Source: UBA1952 sp965246855
GTDB lineage: Bacteria > Bacteroidota > Bacteroidia > Chitinophagales > Chitinophagaceae
Assembly (NCBI GenBank): GCA_965246855.1
Contig: CBDFFP010000005.1
Location: 124,001 to 188,000 of the forward strand
Reading direction: 5' to 3'
Length of the DNA: 64,000 nt
The translations under genes and the position numbers were made by a program. The notes beneath the pieces are model-generated. The model saw nothing but the letters and a program-made list of their open reading frames with translations, was not told where the DNA came from and did not search any database. Below, in pieces: positions 24,580-31,963 of the stretch; within the stretch, counting starts at the first letter, position 1; each line of letters starts with the position of its first letter.

Positions 24580-24738
24580 AGGGTAAAAGTAGAAAAAGGA
24601 AAGGAGAAACAGTTTTCCTGCCCCTTTAAAAACCACGGGCGCTGTCGTTTTGTTGCAGGAGAAGCGCCCTGTTTCCCATTCATAGAATGTCCTTAACGAA
24701 ATGCGCTTTATTTTGCCGCAAAAATCCCCTTACGCACC

Positions 24739-25302
24739 ATGACCGAGAAAATGGAGGAAATCATCGCCGAGACGGGCGAGCACATGAAAAAGGCCATTGG
24801 CCATCTGGAAGTGGAGCTGACGAAAATCCGCGCCGGAAAAGCCAATCCCACCATGCTGGACGGCATCAACGTGGACTACTACGGAGCGCCTACGCCCTTG
24901 TCGCAGGTGGCGAATATTACCGTTCCCGATGCGCGCACCATTTCCCTTCAGCCGTGGGAGAAAACCATGCTCGCCCCGATTGAAAAAGCGATTATCGCTT
25001 CCAACATCGGCCTCAATCCGCAGAACGATGGCAGCTATATTCGTCTCTTCCTGCCACCGCTAACGGAAGAGCGTCGCAAGGAGTTGGTGAAGCGCGTAAA
25101 TGCCGAAGGCGAACACGCCAAAGTGGCCGTGCGCAACATTCGCCGCGACCAGATTGAAGGCATCCGCAAGCTGGTGAAGGAAGGGCTGAGCGAGGACACG
25201 GCCAAAGATGCCGAAGGCCGCATTCAGGGCATTACCGACAAGCACAGCGCCATGATTGACCAGCACTGCAAAGACAAGGACAAGGATATTATGACGGTTT
25301 GA
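24739..25302 (+). CDS. frr: Ribosome recycling factor
   Basis: The 187-residue protein is full length and collinear with RRF: MKKAIGHLEVELTKIRAGKA, NPTMLDGINVDYYGAPTPLS, QVANITVPDARTISLQPWEK, GLNPQNDGSYIRLFLPPLTE, ERRKELVKRVNAEGEHAKVA, and VRNIRRDQIEGIRKLVKEGL. It splits post-termination ribosomes with EF-G. pyrH, its common neighbour, is not present in the window. Confidence 0.97.
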   Translation: MTEKMEEIIAETGEHMKKAIGHLEVELTKIRAGKANPTMLDGINVDYYGAPTPLSQVANITVPDARTISLQPWEKTMLAPIEKAIIASNIGLNPQNDGSYIRLFLPPLTEERRKELVKRVNAEGEHAKVAVRNIRRDQIEGIRKLVKEGLSEDTAKDAEGRIQGITDKHSAMIDQHCKDKDKDIMTV

Positions 25303-25323
25303 AGACGATTCAACATCCGATTT

Positions 25324-25722
25324 CTACTTAGTCCAATCTTCCAACTGAATCCCGCTGATACGCTCAAAATGGACGGTGTTGTTTGTTACCATTACCAAGC
25401 CATGCGCCACAGAAGTCACGCCGATTAAAAGGTCAAAATCATCCACCGGATTGCCCGCTTTTCTAAGGCGGGCTTTTTCTTTTGCATAGATATCGAGCGC
25501 CGGGAAAATAGGCAGCACCGTAACACCTGTCAGGAAGTCTGTCAATGCTTTCTGATTCTTTTCCGGGTGGTTGCTGTTTTCCACACCAAATTTTAGCTCG
25601 GCGAGCGTTATCTCGGAGATGAAGCGGTTTTCCGCCGCCACCGCATTGAAGCGCGTATCCAACCCAAACTTGCCTTTCATATAGTAGATGGCAATGTTGG
25701 TGTCTATCAAATACTGTTTCAA
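25324..25722 (-). CDS. PIN domain toxin, VapC-like
   Basis: The 132-residue protein opens MKQYLIDTNIAIYYMKGK, with the first metal-binding Asp in DTN. ISEITLAELKFGV supplies the conserved Glu, DDFDLLIG the second acidic pair, and VMVTNNTVHFERI the C-terminal N/D position. PIN toxins are RNases that cleave tRNA or rRNA. Its start overlaps the preceding small gene by four bases, the classical layout of a toxin-antitoxin operon. It converges on frr with only 21 bases between. Confidence 0.92.
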   Translation of the reverse strand: MKQYLIDTNIAIYYMKGKFGLDTRFNAVAAENRFISEITLAELKFGVENSNHPEKNQKALTDFLTGVTVLPIFPALDIYAKEKARLRKAGNPVDDFDLLIGVTSVAHGLVMVTNNTVHFERISGIQLEDWTK

Positions 25723-25964
25723 AAGTCCTCAATTTGACGGTTGAAACGGCGGCTGTCGCGGACTTCGGCAATCACTTCTTCGGCGCTTTTATCGGACGTG
25801 AAAGCGCCGAAAGCGTTTTGGAAAGCAGCGGGTTTTTCCGTGAGGTCGGCCTTGATAGAAGCTGTGAGCCGCGCAATAAGGTCGAGCTTGTTATCGGCGC
25901 TCAGGCTGGACAGCAAGCCTACATAGCCTTCAATAATGGTGGTGTTCGCAGCAGCAGGGTTCAT
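25719..25964 (-). CDS. Antitoxin partner of the PIN toxin
   Basis: The 81-residue protein overlaps the toxin start by four bases. It begins with a short extended stretch and then helices (GLLSSLSADNKLDLIARLTA, SAEEVIAEVRDSRRFNRQIE), with a basic C-terminus suited to occupy the toxin. No ribbon-helix-helix or AbrB motif is evident, so DNA binding is uncertain. A perfect -7 box, TAAATTTG, ends four bases before its start codon. Confidence 0.8.
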   Translation of the reverse strand: MNPAAANTTIIEGYVGLLSSLSADNKLDLIARLTASIKADLTEKPAAFQNAFGAFTSDKSAEEVIAEVRDSRRFNRQIEDF

Positions 25965-25968
25965 AGCT

Positions 25969-25976
25969 CAAATTTA
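25969..25976 (-). promoter_or_regulatory. -7 promoter box for the PIN toxin operon
   Basis: Minus-strand TAAATTTG fits TAnnTTTG exactly and lies four bases before the antitoxin ATG at 25964, predicting a leaderless message. Confidence 0.6.
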
Positions 25977-26077
25977 GAGACAGAAAATAGACCTTGTCTT
26001 CCCTCACCCACCCAACCCGCAAAAATTTTAACATTCTTAGAATCACCAAGCCATTCTCTTTCCGCTTTGTTACGCAC

Positions 26078-26085
26078 TACATTTG
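26078..26085 (+). promoter_or_regulatory. -7 promoter box for the 26117 gene
   Basis: TACATTTG fits TAnnTTTG and lies 31 bases before ATG 26117, which supports that start over an upstream in-frame codon at 25994. Confidence 0.6.
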
Positions 26086-26116
26086 TTTTCACCCTTTAAA
26101 AAACCCCTCTTCCTCC

Positions 26117-27061
26117 ATGGCCTTCCGCATTGTTTTCCCCGGCACTTTTACCGGTGAGCAAAAACTACTCACCGACGTAAACACCAAACACGTGGCTGAC
26201 GGCGCCAACAGCGACCTGAAACCTTACTTCACCCAACAAGGCATCAACCTGACAACCGACCTGAACATCGGCGTGCAGGCTGCCAATTTTGAAACGGCCC
26301 GCGGCCTCCACAGCCGCGCCGCCGAAAACCTTACCCAACTGCGCGACAACGCCTTCCACATTGCCTACGGCCCCCTGCCCGGCATGTTGCAATTCCTGAA
26401 AAGCTTCTATAAGGGAAATGATCGCGAGCTGGGCAACTGGGGCGTGACGATGGACGGCAAGGCCAGAATTGTGTATCCCACTGATTTTGACGGGCAGGTG
26501 GCGCTCTTCAAAGCCGTTATGCAGAAGCACGCTGCCCTCGCCGCGGCCTCTCCCCTCACCCTTTACCTCACCAAACAGGGCCTTTCGGTAACTGCCCTGA
26601 ACACGGCGCTCGGCAGCGCCGTGAACCACAACACGGCGATGGGCGTAGCGAAGAAAAATGCGGAGGATGCCCGCAAAGACCGCGACAATGTGTGGACTCC
26701 GGTGGTGGCCCGCCTGAAAGGCTCGGTGGATTTCCTGAAAAAACTGAACAGCGACAACCCGAAAGCCCTCGGCGCCTATGGCGTGGTGGTGGACGATTCG
26801 CCGCGCGCGCCGAAGCTGCGGACAACGACCCTCAAAGCAGGCGAACAGATTACGAACAACGGCGTAAGCATTGGCGGGACGTTTACCAACACCGGCGCGG
26901 GCGACCTGCACGTATATCGCGGCAAGACGACCACGGGCACGCCGCTGATTGTTCCGGCAGGCGAGCAGTTAGGGATGTTGAAAGGGTGGAGTACGATTAC
27001 GGTGGTGAATCCTTCTTCGCTGAACGCGGCGAAATTTTCGGTGCTCATAACCAATGGTTAG
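26117..27061 (+). CDS. Protein of unknown function, helical domain plus C-terminal beta domain
   Basis: The 314-residue product starts at MAFRIVFPGTFTGEQKLLTD and has no signal peptide. Residues about 15-220 look mostly helical, with an internal echo: LPGMLQFLKSFYKGNDRELG with NWGVTMD, and VDFLKKLNSDNPKALGAYGV with VVDD, suggest a duplicated half. Residues about 230-314 are strand-rich (GVSIGGTFTNTGAGDLHVYR, GTPLIVPAGEQL, ITVVNPSS). I do not recognise a family. A 21-bp repeat array starts on the last base of its stop codon. A protein of similar layout is encoded at 58047-58988. Confidence 0.75.
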   Translation: MAFRIVFPGTFTGEQKLLTDVNTKHVADGANSDLKPYFTQQGINLTTDLNIGVQAANFETARGLHSRAAENLTQLRDNAFHIAYGPLPGMLQFLKSFYKGNDRELGNWGVTMDGKARIVYPTDFDGQVALFKAVMQKHAALAAASPLTLYLTKQGLSVTALNTALGSAVNHNTAMGVAKKNAEDARKDRDNVWTPVVARLKGSVDFLKKLNSDNPKALGAYGVVVDDSPRAPKLRTTTLKAGEQITNNGVSIGGTFTNTGAGDLHVYRGKTTTGTPLIVPAGEQLGMLKGWSTITVVNPSSLNAAKFSVLITNG

Positions 27062-27201
27062 CGTGGAAGTCGGGCAAATCCGCGTGGAACTCTGAAGAAT
27101 CCGCGTGAAAGTTGGGCAAATCCGCGTGGAATTTTGATGGAAACGCGTGAAATTTTTAAAAATCCGCGTGAAAGAAGGCCGGAAACGCGTAGTTTTCGGC
27201 C
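27061..27201. repeat. Degenerate tandem array, period exactly 21 bp, six full units plus one partial
   Basis: Units begin GCGTGGAA or GCGTGAAA at 27061, 27082, 27103, 27124, 27145 and 27166, with a last partial unit GCGTAG at 27187. Unit ends are AAATCC, GAATCC or GAAAC. The middles are diverged, but no base is inserted or lost between units. The final unit is merged with an intrinsic terminator. Confidence 0.92.
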
Positions 27202-27208
27202 TTCTTTT
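27172..27208 (+). terminator. Intrinsic terminator within the 21-bp array
   Basis: GAAGGCCG and CGGCCTTC form an 8-bp stem around a 15-base loop, followed by TTTTAT. It ends the 26117 transcript before the next gene at 27229. Confidence 0.75.
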
Positions 27209-27228
27209 ATCGCATAAAACACAGAAAC

Positions 27229-28359
27229 ATGCTGAAGATTAAGGTTGAGAAGCTACCTGATGGCTTTACAGTTATTCATGTCAATGATTTGCAGGAGCGA
27301 GATACTGGATTCTATGCAAGCACTCACCATCAAAAGAAACCTTTGATTAACTTAAAATCACAGGAAGTCATTCAAGAATTGCTTGAGCACAGTTTCCTTG
27401 ATCTACGAAGCCAGCCTTACAGTTGTAGATACACTCAAAACATTGCTGGATTCACTGGCAGGGTGCTACTTTTTTTAAGTAAAGAAGATTTTAACGAGTG
27501 GCGACATAAAAATGCAGAAGAATTTCATCCTTATATCTCTGTAGAAATTTTTCCTGATGCTGAAAACTGGGCAAGACCCTATAGTGTTTCACAGTTAGTA
27601 CACAAACTAGAAGAAATATCTGAGATTGATATTGATTCTGCAACTGAATTCGATGCCGAAGACTTTTTAGTTTCATCTCAAATCACAACAGCTACTACTG
27701 TGAGAGATTTGAGTCAGCAGATGGGACCAGTCATCGCTGAAGCGGTGGCCTACACCGAAAACCTTATTACCAAAGCCATCTCCCTTTTAAAAGCAGAAGT
27801 GGAAGACGACGTTCTCACTACCTTCTTCCAGTTCCCACCGGCGTTGAAGACGGCCATGAAGCAGTATCTGGTATATTTCGCGCAGTTCCTGCTTGACCTC
27901 GGCATTGAAGTGGACACGGAAATCCGCGAAGAACTGCACGAGACGCTGTTTAAGGTTATTCCCAAAGACAAAGACACATCTTTGGCGCAAATTCAGGAAG
28001 CACTTGCCCTTTATCTCAACCTGCCCGCTATGCCCAATGCAGAAGCGGAGTTAGCGCAAAGCGGAGACTTGGCTGCCGTGCAGTTGCAATACAACATCAA
28101 CAGCCTGCAAAACCAGATGATGCTGATAAAAGCAACCGTGCAGACGCAAGCCAAAACCATTCAAGCGCAAGAAGTAACGATTGCAACGCTGCAACTATCG
28201 CAATACCAGCAACACGAAAAACGCGAAGCGGAAAAGAAGACCGCCGAAGATGTTATTCCGGGTGTGGTGGCGGTGGAGAAGTTCAAGTGGATGGGTTTTG
28301 TTCTCGACTCGCCCAGTATTGTGCGGTGGGTAAGAAAACACTTGAAGCGGAAGTTCTAA
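27229..28359 (+). CDS. Protein of unknown function with mosaic composition and a C-terminal coiled coil
   Basis: The 376-residue product is not recognised. Residues 1 to about 165 (MLKIKVEKLPDGFTVIHVND; YTQNIAGFTGRVLLFLSKED) are encoded by A+T-rich DNA (32-42% G+C in two hand-counted 60-base blocks). The rest is at normal composition (52-60%): a helical region VAYTENLITKAISLLKAEVE, then a coiled coil about 290-345 rich in Gln (LQNQMMLIKATVQTQAKTIQ), and a basic end VRWVRKHLKRKF. The change near base 27720 suggests a fusion of sequences with different histories. There is no signal peptide. Confidence 0.75.
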   Translation: MLKIKVEKLPDGFTVIHVNDLQERDTGFYASTHHQKKPLINLKSQEVIQELLEHSFLDLRSQPYSCRYTQNIAGFTGRVLLFLSKEDFNEWRHKNAEEFHPYISVEIFPDAENWARPYSVSQLVHKLEEISEIDIDSATEFDAEDFLVSSQITTATTVRDLSQQMGPVIAEAVAYTENLITKAISLLKAEVEDDVLTTFFQFPPALKTAMKQYLVYFAQFLLDLGIEVDTEIREELHETLFKVIPKDKDTSLAQIQEALALYLNLPAMPNAEAELAQSGDLAAVQLQYNINSLQNQMMLIKATVQTQAKTIQAQEVTIATLQLSQYQQHEKREAEKKTAEDVIPGVVAVEKFKWMGFVLDSPSIVRWVRKHLKRKF

Positions 28360-28370
28360 AAGGTGGCCTT

Positions 28371-29681
28371 CTACGTCGCCAGTTTGTACAGCTCTATTGG
28401 CTCGGTACGGCCTTTGACGGAGGCAAAACCTACCGACTCGAAAGGCCTTTGCCCCGGCTCTACCATGCTGTATACCTCGGCGGAAATAAGAACGGGGACG
28501 CCATATTCCTTGGTAAGCTGCTCGATGCGGGAAGCCAGAATCACCACATTACCTGTTACTGAGTACTGACTGCGGATGGCGGAGCCGATGTTGCCCGTAA
28601 TGGCTTCGCCTTTGTGGATGCCAATGCCAATGGTTGTTTCCCAGATTTCTTTGTTGCGGTTCTTCTTTTTGAGCGTATCTATAATCTCACAGGCGGCGTT
28701 TACGGCGTTCTTGCTGCTGTTGCCGATCGTCATCGGCGCACCGAAAGTGGCCATAAAGCCATCGCCCAGAAACTGGTTCACGATGCCGTCGTGGCGGTCA
28801 ACAATGCCAATCATAAAGTCGAACAGCTTGTTCAGGTATTGCACCACTTCTTCGGGCTCTTTGTTTTCTGCATAGGGCGTAAAGTTGCGGATGTCCAGAA
28901 ACATAACGCATACATCCCTTTTCTCCGACTTGAACACAATATTGTTGCGCACCAGCTCCACGGCCACGTTTTTGGATACCTGCTGGCTGAACTTGTTCAT
29001 CATCTCGTTTTTGTCCCGCAGCTGCTGCTCGATGCGAAGCTTCAGCTCTGCCACGCGTTTGTTTTGCAGGAAGGTGGATATCATCGCCGAGATGGCCCGC
29101 AGGGTTTCCACATCGTGGTCGTTGAGGGGGAGATGATCCGGCTGTTCTTCCTTCATTCTGCCGGCCATGAGGATGGAAACCAGAGACTTGTCAATAATCA
29201 CCGGCACGGCAATAAAGTATGGCAGGTTGAAAGACCAGCTAATCAGGTCGCTTTCGGTGGTAAAGCCAGAGCCGCTGTTGTGGAGTACGTAGTTTTTCTC
29301 GCCAAACATGCCCAGCGTAAAATCTATCTCCCGCATTTCCAGAATCGGCGTTTCTTCCGGGGAGAAGCCCGACCAGGTGCGGGGCTTAAAGCTGCCCGGC
29401 AGCGTGCCCGGCGTCAGGAGCAACACTTTATCCATCACAAATTCCCGCAAAAGCGTGTGTACCAGTTGCGAGTAAATCTCATCCAGCGGCGTTTCTACGG
29501 TGCATTGCGTCTGAAGCTCGGCGAGAACGGAAAAGGCTTGTTTCTTCTGGCTCAGTTCGTTTTTGAGGTGCGCGATGGTTTGCGTGTCGCGCAGATGCGA
29601 GGCCTGTAGCGTCTCCAGCTCTTGGGTTTGCAGTATTGTTTCTTCCGGGGATTCTTCTTCGTGGGTAGCGGTCTTTTTCAT
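28371..29681 (-). CDS. Class III adenylate/guanylate cyclase with GAF-like sensor
   Basis: The 436-residue cytoplasmic protein has a coiled coil (residues 10-50), a GAF-like domain (about 55-210: YSQLVHTLLREFVMDKVLLL; SFNLPYFIAVPVIIDKSLVS), a linker helix and a cyclase domain (about 255-430). The metal-binding Asp residues are in VCVMFLDIRNFTPYAE and NQFLGDGFMATFGAP; the transition-state Asn/Arg region is SVTGNVVILASRIEQLTKEY. Substrate choice cannot be fixed by eye. It converges on the 27229 gene with 11 bases between. Confidence 0.9.
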   Translation of the reverse strand: MKKTATHEEESPEETILQTQELETLQASHLRDTQTIAHLKNELSQKKQAFSVLAELQTQCTVETPLDEIYSQLVHTLLREFVMDKVLLLTPGTLPGSFKPRTWSGFSPEETPILEMREIDFTLGMFGEKNYVLHNSGSGFTTESDLISWSFNLPYFIAVPVIIDKSLVSILMAGRMKEEQPDHLPLNDHDVETLRAISAMISTFLQNKRVAELKLRIEQQLRDKNEMMNKFSQQVSKNVAVELVRNNIVFKSEKRDVCVMFLDIRNFTPYAENKEPEEVVQYLNKLFDFMIGIVDRHDGIVNQFLGDGFMATFGAPMTIGNSSKNAVNAACEIIDTLKKKNRNKEIWETTIGIGIHKGEAITGNIGSAIRSQYSVTGNVVILASRIEQLTKEYGVPVLISAEVYSMVEPGQRPFESVGFASVKGRTEPIELYKLAT

Positions 29682-29840
29682 AAAGCGGAGTTCATGATTT
29701 TTTTGGAGGGATAGAGAAGCGCTGCCGTTCAGCAGCTGTGTTTTGTGGTGGAGGAACGTTTGCGCCGGGCAGAAAGTTCTCTGTTTTGCTGCCTTTGGAG
29801 GCCGGAGGGTCGTGAGGTTAAAAGGCTTTTATCTCCTTCC

Positions 29841-29848
29841 TACCTTCG
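29841..29848 (+). promoter_or_regulatory. -7 promoter box for prfB, at the start codon
   Basis: TACCTTCG ends five bases before ATG 29854. The TTCGCGCCC-ATG context matches those of metB and the 34840 gene. Confidence 0.55.
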
Positions 29849-29853
29849 CGCCC

Positions 29854-30945
29854 ATGACTCTGGAGCAACTGAAAGAACAACGGGAACGAATAGCGCACCT
29901 GCGCAAATTTCTGCGCATAGAAGACCGGCAGGCCAAAGTGGCGAATGATAAGCAGCTAACGCTTGCGCCGGGCTTCTGGGACGACAACACCCGTGCCACC
30001 GGTATTCTGAAAGAGATAAAGATTGACGAGTACTGGATAAACCTATGGACGAGCGCCAACAATGCGGTGGAAGATTTTGCCGTCTTGCACGAGTTCTGGA
30101 AGGAAGGCGAAGCAAGCGAGGAAGAAGTGAAGGCCGCGCACGAAATGGCACTCACGACGCTGGACGAGCTGGAATTTAAAAGCACGTTGAACGAGCCGGA
30201 AGACGAGATGCCAGCGGTGGTGCAAATCAACAGCGGCGCGGGCGGTACGGAAAGTCAGGACTGGGCCGAAATCCTGCTCCGCATGTACCGCATGTACGGC
30301 GAAAAACAAGGCTGGAAAGTATCGGAGATAGATGTGCAGTACGGCGACGGGGCAGGCATCAAGCAGGCTACACTGGAGTTTGAAGGGCCTTTCGCCTACG
30401 GCCTTTTGAAAGCGGAAAGCGGCGTACACCGGCTGGTACGCATCTCCCCTTTTGACTCCAACGCGCGGCGGCATACCTCGTTCTCCTCCGTCCATGTGTA
30501 TCCCATGATTGACGACACGATTGAGATTGAGGTGAACCCGGCGGACGTAAAGATGGAAACCTCGCGCAGCGGCGGCGCGGGCGGGCAGAACGTGAACAAG
30601 GTGGAAACCAAAGTGCAGCTCACGCACATCCCGACGGGTATCGTAGTGGTGTGTCAGCAAGACCGTTCGCAGCTTGGCAATCGCGAGCTGGCCATGCAAA
30701 TCCTGAAAAGCCGGCTGTACGAAATGGAGTTACAGAAGCGCAACGCCCTCAAAGACGCAGTAAACAGCACGAAGAAGAAAATTGAGTGGGGCAGCCAGAT
30801 ACGCTCCTACGTTTTTCATCCCTACAAGATGATTAAAGACCACCGCACCGACTACGAAGTGGGCAACATCGGCCCGGTGATGGACGGCGAGATAGATGGG
30901 TTTATCAAGGCGTATCTGATGAGCTTTCGGGAAGAAGTGGCGTAG
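29854..30945 (+). CDS. prfB: Peptide chain release factor 2, without frameshift site
   Basis: RF2 reads UGA and UAA stop codons and releases the peptide. The 363-residue protein starts at MTLEQLKEQRERIAHLRKFL and has the GGQ loop (SRSGGAGGQNVNKVETKVQL) and a normal C-terminus (YEVGNIGPVMDGEIDGFIKA). At the place where many bacteria carry a UGA with CUU for programmed +1 frameshifting, this gene reads TTT CTG CGC ATA and continues in frame, so autoregulation by frameshifting is absent. The frame extends upstream, but a -7 box abuts the ATG. Confidence 0.95.
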   Translation: MTLEQLKEQRERIAHLRKFLRIEDRQAKVANDKQLTLAPGFWDDNTRATGILKEIKIDEYWINLWTSANNAVEDFAVLHEFWKEGEASEEEVKAAHEMALTTLDELEFKSTLNEPEDEMPAVVQINSGAGGTESQDWAEILLRMYRMYGEKQGWKVSEIDVQYGDGAGIKQATLEFEGPFAYGLLKAESGVHRLVRISPFDSNARRHTSFSSVHVYPMIDDTIEIEVNPADVKMETSRSGGAGGQNVNKVETKVQLTHIPTGIVVVCQQDRSQLGNRELAMQILKSRLYEMELQKRNALKDAVNSTKKKIEWGSQIRSYVFHPYKMIKDHRTDYEVGNIGPVMDGEIDGFIKAYLMSFREEVA

Positions 30946-30977
30946 GGCGCGGCTTTGTTTTTGTACCTTTACGGCTT

Positions 30978-31241
30978 ATGAAGAAGATTTCCGGGAATCA
31001 GGAGGACAAGGGTTCCATGGATGTGGAATCCATTATTGTTCGTTGGGCAAAGGCGGGTTTGCTGGCCGAAGCCGGACGCGCTGCTATCGCCCGCTCTCAC
31101 GCAAAAGGGCTTTCTGTAACCATTGCTGAAAACGGCGTTGTTTATCATCTTCATCCGGACGGTAGCCGCACGGCATTACGGACAGTTCCTGTTGTCGCTG
31201 CGGGTAAGTACACGCAGAAAACGTTCAAAGTCAAGTTATGA
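30978..31241 (+). CDS. Small protein in operon with a zeta-like kinase, probable antitoxin
   Basis: The 87-residue protein (MKKISGNQEDKGSMDVESII; AKAGLLAEAGRAAIARSHAK; GLSVTIAENGVVYHLHPDGS) overlaps the next gene by four bases (ATGA). The central AIARSHAKGLSVTI and VVYHLHPDG pattern recurs in small genes before zeta-like kinases. Position and size suggest the neutralising partner; this is inference. A box TACCTTTA, one base off the -7 consensus, lies just upstream. Confidence 0.75.
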   Translation: MKKISGNQEDKGSMDVESIIVRWAKAGLLAEAGRAAIARSHAKGLSVTIAENGVVYHLHPDGSRTALRTVPVVAAGKYTQKTFKVKL

Positions 31242-31963
31242 GTGTGCCGCGCCTGCGCCTGATTGCTGGCCCAAACGGCAGCGGAAAAACCACACTTACC
31301 AACACGATTCGCCAAAAGCTCAACGGACATTTTGGCCTCTACGTCAATGCAGACGAGATAGAAGTTTCTCTTCGCAGTCAACTGGTTTTTGACTTTTCTG
31401 TTTTTGGCATTCTGCCGGAAGAAAAAGAGTTCAAGACCTTCTACGAAAGCCATCCGCTGTACGAAAAGTCTGTCGTGCAATGGGGCATGGTGGACAGCTT
31501 GTTTTTCCTTTCAGAAGCGCTTCCCCAATGGACTTATTTCCCGACACTCTTTGCCGATTTCATTCGGGAACTGCTTTTAAAAGCAGGCATTTCTTTCGTT
31601 TTTGAAACCGTCATGTCGGAGGCAGGCAAAATCGGTTTGCTTCAGCGGGCGCAGGCACTTGGCTACCGGACATACCTTTATTACGTGTGTCTGGAAGACC
31701 CCATGATGAATGTGGAGCGCGTGGCAGACCGCGTTCAAAATCAAGGACACGCCGTTCCGACAGATAAAATCATTGACCGCTGGTCGCGCTCGCTCAATCA
31801 CCTGCTGCCTGCCGTCCGGCATTGCAACCGTTCTTATTTCTGGGATAATTCTGGTGAAGAACACCGCTTTGTGGGCGAACTGAGCGACGGAGAACTTTCG
31901 CTGCAAGACCCCAATTTTATTCCCGGCTGGTTTGAAACATACCTGCTGCAAAAGATTCTCTGA
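31238..31963 (+). CDS. Zeta toxin-like P-loop kinase
   Basis: The 241-residue protein starts MSVPRLRLIAGPNGSGKTTL with a Walker A loop, then YVNADEIEVSLR, the NADE motif of zeta/AAA_33 kinases, then FVFETVMSEAGKIGLLQRAQ and ERVADRVQNQGHAVPTDKII with arginines that bind phosphate. Zeta toxins phosphorylate UDP-N-acetylglucosamine and block cell-wall synthesis; some relatives phosphorylate other targets. The four-base overlap with the small upstream gene makes a toxin-antitoxin operon likely. Confidence 0.88.
   Translation: MSVPRLRLIAGPNGSGKTTLTNTIRQKLNGHFGLYVNADEIEVSLRSQLVFDFSVFGILPEEKEFKTFYESHPLYEKSVVQWGMVDSLFFLSEALPQWTYFPTLFADFIRELLLKAGISFVFETVMSEAGKIGLLQRAQALGYRTYLYYVCLEDPMMNVERVADRVQNQGHAVPTDKIIDRWSRSLNHLLPAVRHCNRSYFWDNSGEEHRFVGELSDGELSLQDPNFIPGWFETYLLQKIL

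Noticed and set aside
29743..29853. Upstream part of the RF2 frame as a frameshifted N-terminus
   Set aside because: The residues (MWWRNVCAGQKVLCFAAFGG) resemble no RF2 start, and a promoter box abuts the internal ATG.
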